A DNA stretch of 64,000 nucleotides, taken from contig NC_068340.1 of assembly GCF_014633365.1 (NCBI RefSeq), forward strand, positions 35,290,328 to 35,354,327. Reading direction: 5' to 3'. The stretch is from Diospyros lotus. Its lineage: Eukaryota; Streptophyta; Magnoliopsida; Ericales; Ebenaceae. A program made the translations under genes and the position numbers. Shown one piece after another: positions 31,423 to 50,433 of this stretch (positions are counted from its first letter, which is position 1; every line of letters begins with the position of its first letter). Under the pieces are notes generated by a model, which was not told the DNA's origin, made no database searches, and saw only the letters and a list, made by a program, of their open reading frames with translations.

Positions 31423-34400
31423 TCATCGTGCTTTATCTGTAAAATTAGTAGAGCATGGGATTCCATGTTGTTGAAACCATTCGGGCATGTGGAACTTCTC
31501 ATACAAAACAGGTCTAACATCCTCCTGCTCGGAGAGATGTCTGATGAGCGGCAGGAGGACCTCGAGGAGCTGGTTCAGACACACAACAGTGGAGACTCGA
31601 TTAAGATTTTAAGACAAGTGATGGACAAATATCTCGTTAGCATTATTAGTACCTGCTCGTCGTGTGGTTGTGCTGCAGAAAATGGGATGCATGGAATTCC
31701 ATTCATCGGTTGCAACAAGAAACTGAATGGGTTATTATCAACAATAATTGTTCGGCAAAGATCCTTTGTTAGGCAAGACAAATCTTTCACGTGTTCACGA
31801 TACTCCCTGCAAATCCAGTGCATGTTTTATTTTATCGCACAGCAATTTAATCTTGAACCAAATACACTCTCAACATCGCCCTTCAATAATGCTAACTGCT
31901 GGTAAATAGTTCAAACGCAATCACAAAACCAGCATATGCTTTATAGTACAGAATACTGGGTAACTATGATATAAGTCGACAAAATAAGTAGCGAATGTTC
32001 AGGCGGTTGTGTGATAAAAACAGCAGAGGCGCTCAGTCAGCAATATGACAGAAAATAAGATAAATTCAGTTGGGCTGGCTTGCACATGTAATATAGGAGT
32101 GCCTAATTAACAAATATTGAGGGCAATGCTAATAGGATGACAGGAATCCAGCAAATTCAAGATTAACTTGGACTAAGATAATAAAGAAGATCTTAATATA
32201 GCCAACTCCAAAAGAGAATCCATATAGATTACTCTGAAAAGAGACAAGGCATAATTACATTTAGAAAATATTGCTTTTTGTAGCATAAAGCATTAATAGA
32301 ACATAAGGCACTTCCAGCATTTTTCTCTCTTTCATATGTTTCGGCACCTCGTGCATTAATACAACAGAAGGCACCTTGAGGCAGTTAAGCAATTTTTTTT
32401 TAATGCTGAGAAAACCTTTTAGCTGTAAAAGAGATTCACATACGTAATAATGAAGTTAAAGTCGTGTGTTAAATATTGATGCACGTTGATCAGTCATCCA
32501 TTCAAGGGTTTTTCTGCACGTGATTTTGTGAGACCAACATCGAAGGTTTTACAGCTGGCCATCACATATTATGTACCCTACATAATGCTATCATCACACT
32601 ACCTAACAGGAACAGTTTCACCATATCTCCGGCAATACATGTTGCAATGTTCACAATTAACATTAGCACAAATTAAAGAGTCAACTCAAATTTAAAGGGA
32701 ACCATTTTATATGAACAATAGCAATCTTAGTTTTGGTTACAGTTTTATGGAAGATGAACTTGATATTGTTCATCTCATGCAGGCTACCCAGACATTTTCA
32801 GAGAATTAATCAGCCACTAGCACAACATGTAGAACAAAGATGATAATGAAAAATGAAAATTACACAAATTGATAAAGAATCCTACAAGTGCAAACATAGT
32901 AACTTGAGTGTGCTTCACATTGGCCTGTCTACCAGACCTGTTGCTGCACAATTGAAGCCTAAGCTGAAGCTAGGGATCTGCCCTTTTATGAATTAGAACA
33001 TTATCATTTTAATTGGCCCACAGTGTAAACACAGATGTACAAGGACATCAACCTAATCATCAAATACTTGTGAAGGAATGTAGATGCTTATTAAGAGGAC
33101 AAAAAATCCTTTGTATTAAGCAAGTTCTAGAAATAATTCTAACTACATCCTTCAACTGCTGCTAGATAACCACATATTCTTCCTAAAATCCATGTTAATT
33201 TATGCAGGTTCTTTTCAATTTCCATGAGACATTAATAATCAAGCCAGGACTTTACTAGAAGAAATTGGCAATCTAGACAATTAATTGGATGCCAATTTTA
33301 CCCGATCCAATGGATATCTGACAAATTTGTCCATTTGATACATGTATGGACTTGAAATTTTATCCTGACAGGACGGGTATGGATTGGGAAGAAAAAAAAA
33401 AGCTGTGCAGGCAGGGTGGGGTATGGAGGACAGTGACTACAACCCATACCTGACCCGTATGTGTATGTATGTATGTATGATGTATGTATGTGTGTGTATT
33501 TGATTATCTGTAAAACTGTTGTATCTATATAATCACAAACAATATATGCCAAAATTAAGATTAAGCATCAAATCATAGCTCAAGGTACTTCAGATAAAAA
33601 TAACTTTTTTCAATTACTATAGTTTCATCATAAAAGTGGTTTCATGGACTACCACCCATGTACACGCAACTTATGCCTGCTTTAAGAAGGGATAGGTGCC
33701 ACATGAAACCAACTAAACAAAAGTATGAGAAATCTTCCTCCCAGTGTAAGAATTTCCTTCCCATCGAAAGATTTATGATTGCACTTGATCAAAACAATTC
33801 AACAAATAACATGAGTAAATAAAAACCATGCCTTCCTGTTCTTATTTCATGTCACTTTATTCCCCTAATTCTATCACAGAACTTGAGAAAACCCACACCA
33901 GCCCAATGTCAAACTAAAATCAAACCACTGCTTTCTAACCAATGAACAATGAAACAGAATGTGATCCACTGATCAGCGTCATCTTGCACATTCAACGCCA
34001 TATTTAAATCTTCTTCTAACCAGATTCTCAGTACTCAGAATCTTCTCGTGCACTCCTGTCCATACAAAGAGAGAATTTCAAAGCAACAGTTATATACTCA
34101 ACTGCAGTACATAGCAAATACAGAACTGGGATAAAGAATAAACTTTTTGCCAACTCATTTACCATCTCATTCATCTCCCAGTCTTTTTAACTCCCATCAG
34201 AAAGCAATATCCTAGGGTCCAATCAAATTGAGATAGTCACTTACAGCCACTCTCCTCTTCCTCATGAATCCAAACAAACCTATAGATGCTTATTTTACCT
34301 ACTCTATGTCACAATGGAGTCCAACATAGAATCTCCGACCATTCCCCACTAGAGAAGGTATGTGCCTCCAGTATTGCACCCACCAGTCAGAATTAATCTT

Positions 34401-37400
34401 CACAACCCCACCTCACATGACAAAATTATCTTCAATCCAAGCCACCTTCTCCTAACTTTTCAAATTATTGTCAGGTTCCTAGGGTTTCACTAGCTTGTAG
34501 CTATTTAATTTGACGTCAGCAGTAGAAAATTAATTCTCCAGAGAACAATTACAACTTGTAACTGAAATTGTAACAGCTGATTGATTAGCTACATATAAAG
34601 CTAATCAATCTGTTTTGTATTCCTTCAATGACATTACTGAATTTCAGTTTCTGAATTGTCTCTCCAATTCTTTTACCCAATCTCTCTCTCTCGGTCTCTC
34701 GCCACTTTCTGCCCTAATTCTCGCCATTGGCTGAGAATTCACGTTTAGATCTGAGGATCATAACAAATTAGTATCAGAGCTGTTCCAAAGCCTTCGATTC
34801 CATCTGTTATTACAATTCTGCCATGGAGTTTGAGATGATGGAGGCAACTATGGAAGGCCTAACAAGGAAATTTGATGGATTCATGATGATGTTTTTGAAA
34901 CATCAAAATTGTATCAAGTCTTCCTTCTGATTTTCCTCCTAAGGAAAGATCAGATCCACTCCTGCCAGGAAATGGAGTGATTCATAGAATTCCGCAATCC
35001 AACTTGCTGGAGGACTTTCTGTCAAAGGAGAAGACTGATCAAATTTTGGAAGGTATTGATGGTGATGCTGCTAATATGACATGTCCTAAGCAATCTACGG
35101 ATGAACACAGCAAGGTGCCTAGTTCATGCAGCAGCAAAGATGTTCAAGATCCTCTTCCTTCCAAGCATCTCCCTCTACTTGATCATGGAGAAGTTCATCC
35201 ACTTGTAGGCATTTCTGATCGAAAGGACATTACAGTCCAAGGTCATTTTAAGTTTGTCGAGGAAGTTCAAATTGTTCCAACTAAACCAACTCAAGATCTA
35301 TAACTTGACGTGGAAGATTTGGATATCTCAGGGAGTGATCTGGTTCAGAAAGAGAGAATCAGAGCAGGTTCCTTTGGTGTTGTCCATAGTGCTGAGGATG
35401 TGGCTGTGGCTGTAAAGATTCTTATGGATCAAGATTTCCATCCAAAGCAATGAAAGGAATTTTTGAGAGAGGTCACAATTATGAAATGCCTACTGCATCC
35501 ATATATTGTCCTTTTCATGGGAGAATTGAAGTCTCTACACAGCTTTGGTGTGAAATTATGGGAAACTGCATGGAATTCCACACTCTATTGGTATGATAGA
35601 AGGCCATTGGTCCTGTTGCTACTTCCAGTTCTATTTTATCTCTACTAACTACAGCTGGAAATTTCAAGATTTGCTCAATCAATTTCCCTTGCTGCTCAGC
35701 TTCTTTGATTTTTCTCGAGGACAAGAAAATTTTCAAGGGCGGGGAAACGTCAAGTTCCTAGGGTTTCAGTAGGTTGTAGTCATTTAATTTGACGTCAGCT
35801 GTCGAATATTAATTCTCTAGAGAACAGTTACAACTTGTAACTGAAATTGTAACAGCTGATTGATTAGCTACATATAAAGATAATCAATCTGTTTTGTATT
35901 CATTCAATGACATTTCTGAATTTCAGTTTCTCTCTCTTGAACATTCTCTCTCTCGCACCTTTCTGTTGTTCTCTCTTTCTTAACTCCCTATTTTTCTGCC
36001 TTATCTCTCGCCACTTTCTGCCCTAATTCTCGCCATTGGCTCCAAGGACCATAACAATTACCTTTAAGCTCACACAATACCACCACAAGAAAAATATTTC
36101 TGTAACTTCTCAAAAACAAACTGCAAAAGGGATTGTTGCATATCCTGAGCCGAGAAGGTAATGCCTTATTTCAGATCTTTTTTCTGATGAATTTTTAATT
36201 AATATTTGCCAACGTAAAATGAATGGAAACTTTCACTGGGAGGTTCAATTTCTTTTCAAGGATATAATGTGGTGTTGGTGCTTCCAAAAAGTCGATAACT
36301 TATCAGAATTCAACTAGCAGGAATAGAAAATTGATTATTTTGACTTAATGTGAAACCTAATTTTCACATTTTTAGGTCGCTATTATATAGGTATGAGTCA
36401 TGACTTTGATACAGGGTTAATAAAATTCAATCAAAATTGGAGACCAAATAAAATAATGTTGCAGCTAAGGCTTAATGAATACAAGCAGACAATTATAGCG
36501 GCAACTAGTATCTCTCAACAAAACCATGCCACATGCTCAAGGTGCTAATCACCATGCACAAACACAAATTCTGAGACTTGTAACTGTGTGCACAAAAAGG
36601 ATCCATTAACCAATCAGGAGTATCTAAGACGTCACTACATAAATAGTCTAGTTAATTGCATTCATGATCCACGGGAATATCCTGTTGTTCCCTTTAACTG
36701 TTGTCTTTCTCTCTATACACTCATTGAAAATCAAGTATCTGTTTGCTCCTAACAATTGAATGGGGAAGTTGAACTCTCCACTTTTTTGAAAAGCAAATAT
36801 TCATTGAACAAACCCAATCAAACAGGGAGGGCTGGATGTTTTATTTACTTTTAAAGGAAAAGACTAGGAATCAACAAAACTTAATCTACAACCATATGAG
36901 AAAAGTACTTGACACTTGCTAGAATAAAATCTTTATTTACCATTTATCCCTACTCGCTCAATTGACATTCTTTACATTTTTTTTAATCCTTGAACAAATT
37001 TGAACCTCCTTCTAGTTATAACCCTCAACAACATATGCCATGTAATCCTCCCATGTAACTCTTTGTAGAGTGTCATAAAAGACAACTCACGGGGATCAAT
37101 CACCCCAAAGACAAACCCTCCTGTTCTATGGAAGAAATAAGCTCTTTGATCTTCACCATCAGTCAAGAAAATTGGGCATAACTGGAAGAACCTAGTATGA
37201 GATTGTAGACACAGAAGCATTCATGACCTTGAAATCTGGGCTGTGACTATATCCTAATAAAGGGATTGCCTAAGCCAGTAATCCATTGATCATCTTCTTT
37301 TGCAATCTAAAGGGGCTAGGGATATTTGGAGTTTGTTTATCTCTATATGAGGTTATGCTGGCTATGGCTGTGGTCGTTGAGTTCTTAGCACTTCGGGCAC

Positions 37401-40400
37401 GGCTTGTCCTGGGAAGAGATTGAGATATGCCTAATGATCATATTTTTTGTATGGTGTGGTTTATTTGGAGTGAGCAAAAGTGTAGAGCTTTTTAGTGTTT
37501 GAAAAGACAGCTTTCTGATTTAGATGGAACTATTTTCATTTCCTTGCTTTTGTGGTTGAGAGAGGATCTCTCCATTTTTTTAGATAATATTTTGGATCTA
37601 GTGGGTTGTGCCAACTATGGTTGTGAAGGTCCTTAGCACTTGAGCAAGACCTGTCCAACAAAGAGATTGAGACATGCTTGGATGATCATTCCATTTTGTA
37701 TAGCGAAATTTATTTGGCATGAGCCATGTGTAGAGCTTTAGGAAGTACGCAAAAAGATTTATGGTTTGGAGGGACCATTCTCAATTCCTTGTCCTTATAG
37801 TCGAGGTAGGGTGTTTCCTTTCTTAAAATATCCGATCTTTTTGGATGATGTTTCCAATGAAGCAGTTTGTTTGGGTTAGTTTTGTTTTACTTTCTACTTG
37901 TATAGGCTTTTTAATACATCATCATGTTTTGTTGCCTATCAAAAGGAGAATGTAAAAACTTAAATTCAGCATTTTTCTATGGACCACAAACAGTGCTCAA
38001 AAGGGAGGACATTTCTCACCATATATGACTCATAATCCCAAGGAAGTAGAATAGACTAATAGTAGAAAAACAAAGAGATGCCCAAGAAAGATTATAGCAT
38101 GAAACAAGAAATAAGGCCAGGTTATGAAAGACTATAGGGCTAGAACCATCCAAGTACATTTTTCCATCTTTTGATAAACCCCCCATCCCATGGCAATGAT
38201 ACTGCCACATCAATCTCTATAACAAGGGCAGATCATGATTTCCCGGGTATAACTTTATAACTTGAAAAGGAAGTATATCAACTAATGAAGGCAGAAAAAT
38301 ACAAATATACATACATATCAAAAAACCAATGTTGGTTATAATCAGGAAAGAACACCACATGTCATATATTCAGGAGATGGCTGTCTTTATTGCAGCTTCA
38401 GTTGAAATAGATGGTCATTAAGAATAAAAGAAACAAAGCAGGAATGAGTGTAAATTAAAAGAGCAGCAATACATACGTGCTAATAGTTGAAGGCCGATAA
38501 AGCCTATGACAAAATCGATTTCGAGCATCTATTCTATCAACAAGTGGACTGGCATAACCTGAAGGCTCAAAAAGAAAGTAACTAATTCAGAAAAACATGA
38601 AAAATCTTGCTGAAAAATGGGGAAGGAGAATTCTCAGGAGAATAGGGAAATAACAGCCAACCTTCAAGACCTGCAGTAAACAAAACAAGATCTGCAAATT
38701 CACTTAGTTGTTTTAAAAATTCTTCTAACCCAGGACGTTCAAACACCGTAACATAATTGATCTTGGGTTTGCCTTCAAATACCTTCAAACCCGAAAAATT
38801 TCAAACATGAATACAGATCATTAGTAACTAGTCCACATACCCTGTAGAACTGAATACAGAATATGTAAATACACCTTGTCTGAAGATACACATTCCAGCT
38901 CAAACCACTTCAATCCAGCTGTTATAGCTTGGTTACGAACAACAGCAGGTAAACTAGATGTTTCATAAGCACATACTAGAGTCTCATCCAAGTCAAGAAC
39001 CACCTGTTTGCAGAGTTGTGAGTCAGACTTGAAATCTGTTTATTATATGATAACAGGAAAACACATCGTGGTAACATAGCAGCAGCAGACTAGCAGTGGT
39101 ACTGCTATTGAAGCAACAGGTAAATAACACCTTAGTGTTACTTTCACAGATCTCCATTACTCACAGGCCAAATTTGAGAACCAAGAATTGGTATATTATG
39201 CCATTACGATCCATGTTACCAATACGAGTCAAATGTGAAGTGTTATGAACCAGCATGCTATGGACTCCTATTTCTCATAGTCATCTTCCCCTCATTACAA
39301 TAGATGTCATACACTCGCTATGCCAATGCAGTATTAATACATAAAGAAGGAGCCAGTCAGTTGCTAGTGGTTTCATATTACCATTCTTTCTTCTTCAGTA
39401 TTGGCTTAATGGGACTTGAACTAGGTCTTAAGGAATGTAGTGTATGCCCCTATGATGTGCCATAGTGGAAATATTAATGATTCTTATTCTTTTATGTTTT
39501 ATTCTACAAAAATTGAGTTGTAGAATGGCACCAACTCCTTTGTCAATGATTAATTCTTCTTTTCTTTATTTTGTTAGTCTTTATATAATCAAACTACATA
39601 AACAAACCAAGCAAAAGATGAAATGGTAACAAGGGGGGACGCTAGCCTCAAAGAGCTGTGGCTGTAGCACTGATGATTTAGAATAGTCAACTTCACTAAA
39701 ATAATTGCTACTATTTTCCACTTATTAGTATCCATCAGAAAGTATTAGATCTTCAGATTCAGATTCATCAGAAGATCTCATTAATCATAAGATCCATCTT
39801 TCTTTACTAACAGTTTTCTTTCATCGTAGATCCATAAATAGTTTGTGAAAACAACTAGGCAGTAGTTTGTGAAAACAACTAGGCAGTCATTTGTGTTGAT
39901 CATAAAGTTTTTATTAAATGAAAGTGAGTGACAGACCATAGAATTTTGTCAGAAAGGGGCAAAAGCAAACTTTTTCAAGTTTGGAATGGCCAAACAAATT
40001 TTCTCAAATTTTTGGAGGATCATTATATCATTTCATACAAACTACTGAAAATATTATAGGACAAAAGACTTTTGGGAACTTTGGCAGGCAAGGCTGTGAT
40101 TATGTTACCAGAAGGTCATGGGTTCGAGCTGTAAAAATAGCCACTTCACAAAAAAGCAAACAGAGTGTTGCATATAGATATGATTCTCCCCCAACCCTCA
40201 CAATGTGTGGAGCCTCAAGCTCTAGGGACATCCTTTTTTCTTTTGTTGGGCATGGCCCCAAGCCATCACCCTAGTTCCACCAATGATGATGGGATCTCAC
40301 TCATTGAGAAAGGTAATACATAATCTTAACCAAAGCAGTTTAGCATCCCCAATGGCAAGGCTCCCCATAATCTTAAGTGTAAAGGTTATGCATAATCTTG

Positions 40401-42008
40401 GGGGAGAGTTGTATTCTTATGCAGCATTCCCTTTGTTTTTTTGCAAAAAAGGTTATTTCCACAACAAGAATCTGTGACCCTCCAGACGCAAAAAAGCAAC
40501 CTTACCATTGCTACCGAGGGCAAGCCCTTGGTTTATGGCAGCAGAAAAAAAAAAACATTAAAAAACAAAAATCTGTAACTCACAGCTTTTGTACTTGATA
40601 ACCACGTCTGAGATGGGAGTGTTGGAACAATAACAAGGAATTGGTTACACTTTTGCATTGAGCATAGTTGAATCCAATTGTTAAAATCAATAATGCAATA
40701 ACTAATCTCTGGCTATTAAGAAGTATTTCTGTGTCTTTCTATTTGTACCCTTTTTCACTCGGTACAAGATGGAAACAAGATTTCTTCTAGCATACATCTA
40801 TCTAGGTCATATTCTAATTAGGGGGTAGATTGACGGATCTTTTTACTCATCCCGGTCCTTTCGTGCCATTTCACATGTCCCTCTCATAACCCTATCTTGA
40901 AGCAACCCACAGCTTGTTTAGTGTTATTTATCTTGTTTGCACATTATAACTCCACCTAGCAAGATCATATGGTCATTCTTGTTCACAATTAGTAACAGAT
41001 TTCACTTTATTGAATTGCATTCTCCTTGTTCATGCCAGCCCTAGATTTCGACTAGCGCTCATTTTTGAGCAACTTCTTTCTTGCTTCTGTTATATGAAAG
41101 CAAGAACAAAAATCCACCAGTTCCCTTGACGTTAATGGTAACTAATGGTCTCATAAGACACCTGATTTCAGTATAAACAGATGACAAAACATTGATTGGT
41201 CTTTTGTTTGCCCCTTTAATTCTCCATAGCTTCAAGCCACATGACAACAAAAATAGTCAAATTAAATGTCATCCAAGTTAGTCTTGTCTCTCTAGTAACT
41301 AGAGACAACCATAGGCTTCAAACTAGATTATGCAAATCACTTCTTGTGTAAACTCCAACCACTTAGTATTTTATATGACATAATTATGGTAAAAAGCAAG
41401 GGATTGGATATAGAACTTGGATTTAATCCATCCCTAAAACTGTAGCGTGATGTCTCTGCATCTATCTAAACCTATAGTCTTGCCCTAACAACCCTAAAAG
41501 TTTATCAATGGCTGATTACTCACATTAGACCGATTAAGCTTCAAAAATGACCGAACAAAACTGCAAGAATCGTAACTGCAAACGTCAGACAGTTTGTGCC
41601 ATATAAGTTAAAAAAAAAGACACCATGAACGAAATATTTAACACGCACCAAAAATCAAAATAGTCAAATCGGAGACAAAATAGATAAGAGTCAAAACAGA
41701 AAAGAAACTACCGTAAGCCTGTCGATCGGGTGGTGATCGCCGTCAGAAACGGCGATTCCTTCGGCGGCGATATGCAAGGCGGGGGGCGGCTCCGGCGATT
41801 CAGCGACGGGCAAAGCCTTGAAGGAAGAGAGGAAAGAGTGGTGGCGGAGACCGACACGGGAGAGGACTTGGGCCACCGACGGCGCGCCTCTGAGGATCTG
41901 GACGAAGATCTGAAAGAAGAAGCCGAACCAGTTCAACAGCGTCCTCCAAACCTCCACACTCCTCGGCGCGTACACCTCAGTGGCTTCACCCAACCCCGCC
42001 ATGGCCAT
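31423..42008 (-). CDS. SCP/FCP1-like HAD phosphatase (NLI-interacting-factor type), 309 aa, six exons
   Basis: Exons on the minus strand: 42008-41712, 39003-38875, 38782-38662, 38558-38477, 31806-31653, 31569-31423 (TGA 31425-31423). All junctions are GT-AG and phases close exactly. The protein starts MAMAGLGEATEVYAPRSVEV and has an N-terminal hydrophobic stretch (WFGFFFQIFVQIL). The FCP1-homology catalytic motif VVLDLDETL carries the DxDxT nucleophile/acid pair (Asp103, Asp105). It continues with FERPGLEEFL, LVLFTAGLEGYA, RTIIVDNNPFSF and a MPEWFQQHGIP tail. Length and order closely match the Arabidopsis At3g55960-type small CTD-phosphatase-like protein. Family members dephosphorylate Ser/Thr, some on the RNA polymerase II CTD; the true substrate here is unknown. 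A start at 42068 would add 20 residues; 42008 fits the family better. Intron 4 is 6.7 kb and packed with retroelements. Confidence 0.9.
33463..33500 (+). repeat. (GTAT)n microsatellite
   Basis: TGTATGTATGTATGTATGA then TGTATGTATGTGTGTGT, within intron 4 of the phosphatase gene. Confidence 0.8.
34469..36056 (+). mobile_element. Non-autonomous LTR retrotransposon carrying a captured kinase fragment
   Basis: LTRs at 34469-34765 and 35748-36056 share CTAGGGTTTCA, GTAACAGCTGATTGATTAGC, ACATATAAAG (TATA) and CTCGCCACTTTCTGCCCTAA. The left LTR is followed by a tRNA-Met primer site TAGTATCAGAGC (34769-34780). The right one is preceded by AAGGGCGGGGAAA (polypurine tract). Flanks ATTAT (34464-34468) and ATTAC (36057-36061). 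The interior starts with a gag-like MEFEMMEATMEGL reading and then a host-derived kinase segment; no pol. It lies on the opposite strand to the host gene, in its intron 4. Confidence 0.85.
34977..35640 (+). pseudogene. Captured Raf-like MAP3K (CTR1/EDR1-type) fragment
   Basis: Inside the LTR element. A 108-codon open stretch (34977-35303) ends at a stop. The same frame continues with DLDISGSDLVQKERI, AGSFGVVHSAEDVAVAVKIL (Gly loop and VAVK Lys), an in-frame stop after HPKQ, then KEFLREVTIMKCLLHPYIVL and FMGE. It then jumps to SFGVKLWE, which resembles the SFGVILWE motif of subdomain IX, so the catalytic middle (HRD, DFG) is missing. No introns are visible, suggesting capture from a spliced transcript. 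Not functional as a kinase. Confidence 0.75.
37310..37950 (+). mobile_element. L1-type LINE 3' fragment with internal duplication
   Basis: Plus-strand reading resembles the end of plant L1 ORF2 (WCGLFGVSKSVELF, like WxIWxERNxRxF). The tail TTTACTTTCTACTTGTATAG... ends TTGCCTATCAAAAGG, typical of L1 3' ends. The segment 37368-37490 is repeated with divergence at 37613-37742. In intron 4 of the phosphatase gene. Confidence 0.5.
40080..40235 (+). mobile_element. Au-type SINE, degenerate
   Basis: GAAGGTCATGGGTTCGAGCT (B box), AAAATAGCCACTTCACAAAA, then AATGTGTGGAGCCTCAAGC, the Au SINE 3' landmark. In intron 1 of the phosphatase gene. Confidence 0.6.
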
Positions 42009-42429
42009 GACCCCTAGCCAGAAAACAAAACCTAGGCTGTCAAACGCCTCGTTAACGGCATATGGCAACGAAGAAACCTCAGTTACAACATGGAGGCTCG
42101 CTTCCTGTCAAACCGGCGTATGGCAACCGTGCGGTGGAGCGTGAGAGAAACAGGAAAAGTTCCTTGGTGGAGAGGAGGAGAGCTTAGGAGGCGATGGTTT
42201 GATTGATTGATTACAGTTAACAGAGGGAGTCAAGTCAGAGAGGGGGGAAAAGTGGAATGGAAGAGTTTGAGCACGGAATGTGCCAATGGGAAGAAGACAA
42301 CTTTTCCTCGTTTGGGGGCTTCTGTTTGGTCACTTCGATCTCCCCCCCCAATCATGATTCATGAACCAGTCCAAGTCCAAGTACTCGTACTTCGGCCATT
42401 TTCTGTTTGGCGCAACCTTTTTCTTTTAC

Positions 42430-44479
42430 TTTTCTTCTTTTCTCTTTTATAAATAAAAATAAAAAATATAAAGCGCCCAATCTAATCTCCTAAACTATAT
42501 ATAATGTCCGTAACAAATTATTTATTATATTTTAATTTTTATTATTATCAGCTTTTGTTAAAAGATTTGACAACAAATAATAAAATTAAATTTTAATAAA
42601 AATCAAATTCTACGTAATTAAAATATAATAATTAATTTAGTATACAATGTAAAATTCTAATACTAATCGTGAAACTATGCTAATTTTTTACATGAAATAT
42701 ATTGTTTATCTTATTTTAAAATATCATTATTTTTAATAAAATTAAAAACAATTAAAATTGAACAGTCCCAATCACACGTGACTTGAATGGTTTGAGCAAC
42801 TTTGAACAAATCAACAATCTGACCTAAGTTTTTTTATTGTATTTAATCTTGTCGTGTTACAAATGTTATTGATAATTACAATAAATGGTACCTTTTCTTT
42901 ACAAATAAAAACTATGAATTTTTTTACTTTTTTTTTTTTTTTTGCCTTCATTTTTTTAATAATTTACATAATTAGTTGAAGTATAAATCCTTTTAGAAGA
43001 TATTGAAAATAATAAAATTAAGTTTATCAAAAGACTAATTTAGACATGTTAAAAAAATTATTGAGTTATCAAGAGGCCATTGCTTTGAGTTAGTAAAACA
43101 TCTTACTCCATTAACTAAATTAAAGGTTCAATTCAATCATGAAACAAGATAACTTAAGTAAGTTAAACTAAAAAACCTATTGAACTCTCAAATAAAATTA
43201 AGATTAAGTTTGAAAATCTGTCGAATTATCACGAGCTCATTGTTTGAGACTTATTCAACGAGTTTAATAAATTGGATTGACGAGCTGAGCATATGAGTCC
43301 AAACAAAGCTAAATTTTTTACAAATGAATCTATTCAAGTCAAATCACTAATTTATAATTATTGACTCAAATTCATATAACAAATTATTCTCACTCTCGCC
43401 CTTTATAATAATGAGTCTAGTTAAGTGTGAACTACCTATAAATCATCCAATTCATTTTATATCACCAACTTAACTTGTTGAAAGCATTAATTGTAAACAA
43501 ATAATAAATTTTTTAAAAGGTAAATTTTACCTTAAACTTTTTAAAATTACTTTTCCATTAATTTTATATAATTTAAATTTAGCATTTAAAGAGATCCCCG
43601 TGGAATTTTCTTAAAACAACCATTTCATCCAACAATCACAAGATTTAAGTATAATTTTTATGAACATTCCATGTGATATAAATTTAATATTTAAAACTTA
43701 TTAAATTGACGTTAGTCTAATAAGTTTGTTAAACAACATTAAACCCCAAACTAACGGACGAGGAGGTTTAGAAAAGATCACAACTTAAACCATAAGAATT
43801 TTCATGAATATAAACCCACCACAGAATTTTAAGATAAGCTTTAGTAAGATCACCAGTGTTCTCAACTTAAACTAATGAACTATATACGTCAAACCATCTG
43901 AGCATAAAGAGGGTTGACCATGAATCAAACCCGCAAGGTAATATGTCAAACTTGTGTCAGCCACTGAGTTACCAGCTGATAAATATAATTATGTTTTTTT
44001 TTTTTTTTACTTTTTCAATGGATAGTTATCAATGAGTAACATCATTTTGTACATAAGTTATTTATGGTTTTATGCTCTTACCCAATAAAATTACCAGAAG
44101 TTTATGGAGGATCACCAGCTTCAGCATTTCTCACCCAAAAAACCGTCATCTTCCGCTTCACAAGAAGGTATAGTTACACAAGAGAACTCCAGACAAACTT
44201 CAAACCTCAAAATCATTATTCAAACGTTTCCTTTCCCATTTATCCTATCCCGCCAAACCCCCTTCCACAGAGGACTACAAAAAGAATGTTGAACAGATGA
44301 TACATACACACACAACGACGACGACGACGATATAGTGTTTGTCTGCATATATACTGACCAGAACTTGGACCAGAAATGTGTATTGGCCTTGGAGCTGTTA
44401 GAAGAATGTCATCCAGCAAAATAACTCCTCCCGACTGGTATTGACTTGAACACACAGAAACAACCATTTCACCATGAAT
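42430..44479. other. AT-rich intergenic DNA between the phosphatase and DYRK genes
   Basis: Begins upstream of the phosphatase start and ends in the DYRK 3' region, which has an (ACG)n tract near 44313-44330. Apart from a SINE-like head at 43895-43985 I see no gene or paired element ends. ORFs of 60-78 codons near 44064-44467 lack domains. Confidence 0.55.
43895..43985 (-). mobile_element. tRNA-derived SINE-like head
   Basis: On the minus strand AGCTGGTAACTCAGTGGCTG resembles a pol III A box, and GCGGGTTTGATTCATGGTC, 40 bases later, a B box. This is the layout of a tRNA-derived SINE. No 3' end or target duplication was located. It does not fold as a whole tRNA gene by eye. Confidence 0.4.
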
Positions 44480-50251
<5,772 letters not shown>

Positions 50252-50386
50252 GTGAGAGATAATTCAAAGACGAAGCGAGATGTGATGAACAGAAGAAGGA
50301 GGAGGAGGATTCATGGAGGTGGAGTGAGGTAAGAGGGTTAAAAGTGGAATTTGATTGGGGAGGAGCTAGGGTTTGCATGCCTGTAT

Positions 50387-50433
50387 AGAGAGAGAGAGAG
50401 AGAGAGAGAGTATAGATATAGAGAGAGAGAGAG
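50387..50433 (-). repeat. (CT)n/(GA)n microsatellite in the leader/promoter of the DYRK gene
   Basis: Two GA blocks (about 50387-50410 and 50421-50433 on +) are separated by TATAGATATA, 135-180 bases upstream of the DYRK ATG. On the coding strand this is CT-rich. CT/GA repeats are common in plant core promoters and leaders, so it may mark the transcription start region. Confidence 0.6.

Noticed and set aside
31336..31905. 189-codon plus-strand ORF
   Set aside because: Antisense to the last two phosphatase exons, which fit the family exactly and splice in phase.
36972..37220. 82-codon minus-strand ORF in the phosphatase intron
   Set aside because: No domain and no splice partner; likely transposon debris.
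41730..42017. 95-codon ORF opposite phosphatase exon 1
   Set aside because: Shadow of the real exon on the minus strand.
43895..43985. tRNA gene
   Set aside because: A and B box-like motifs exist but a full cloverleaf is not apparent; called SINE-like instead.
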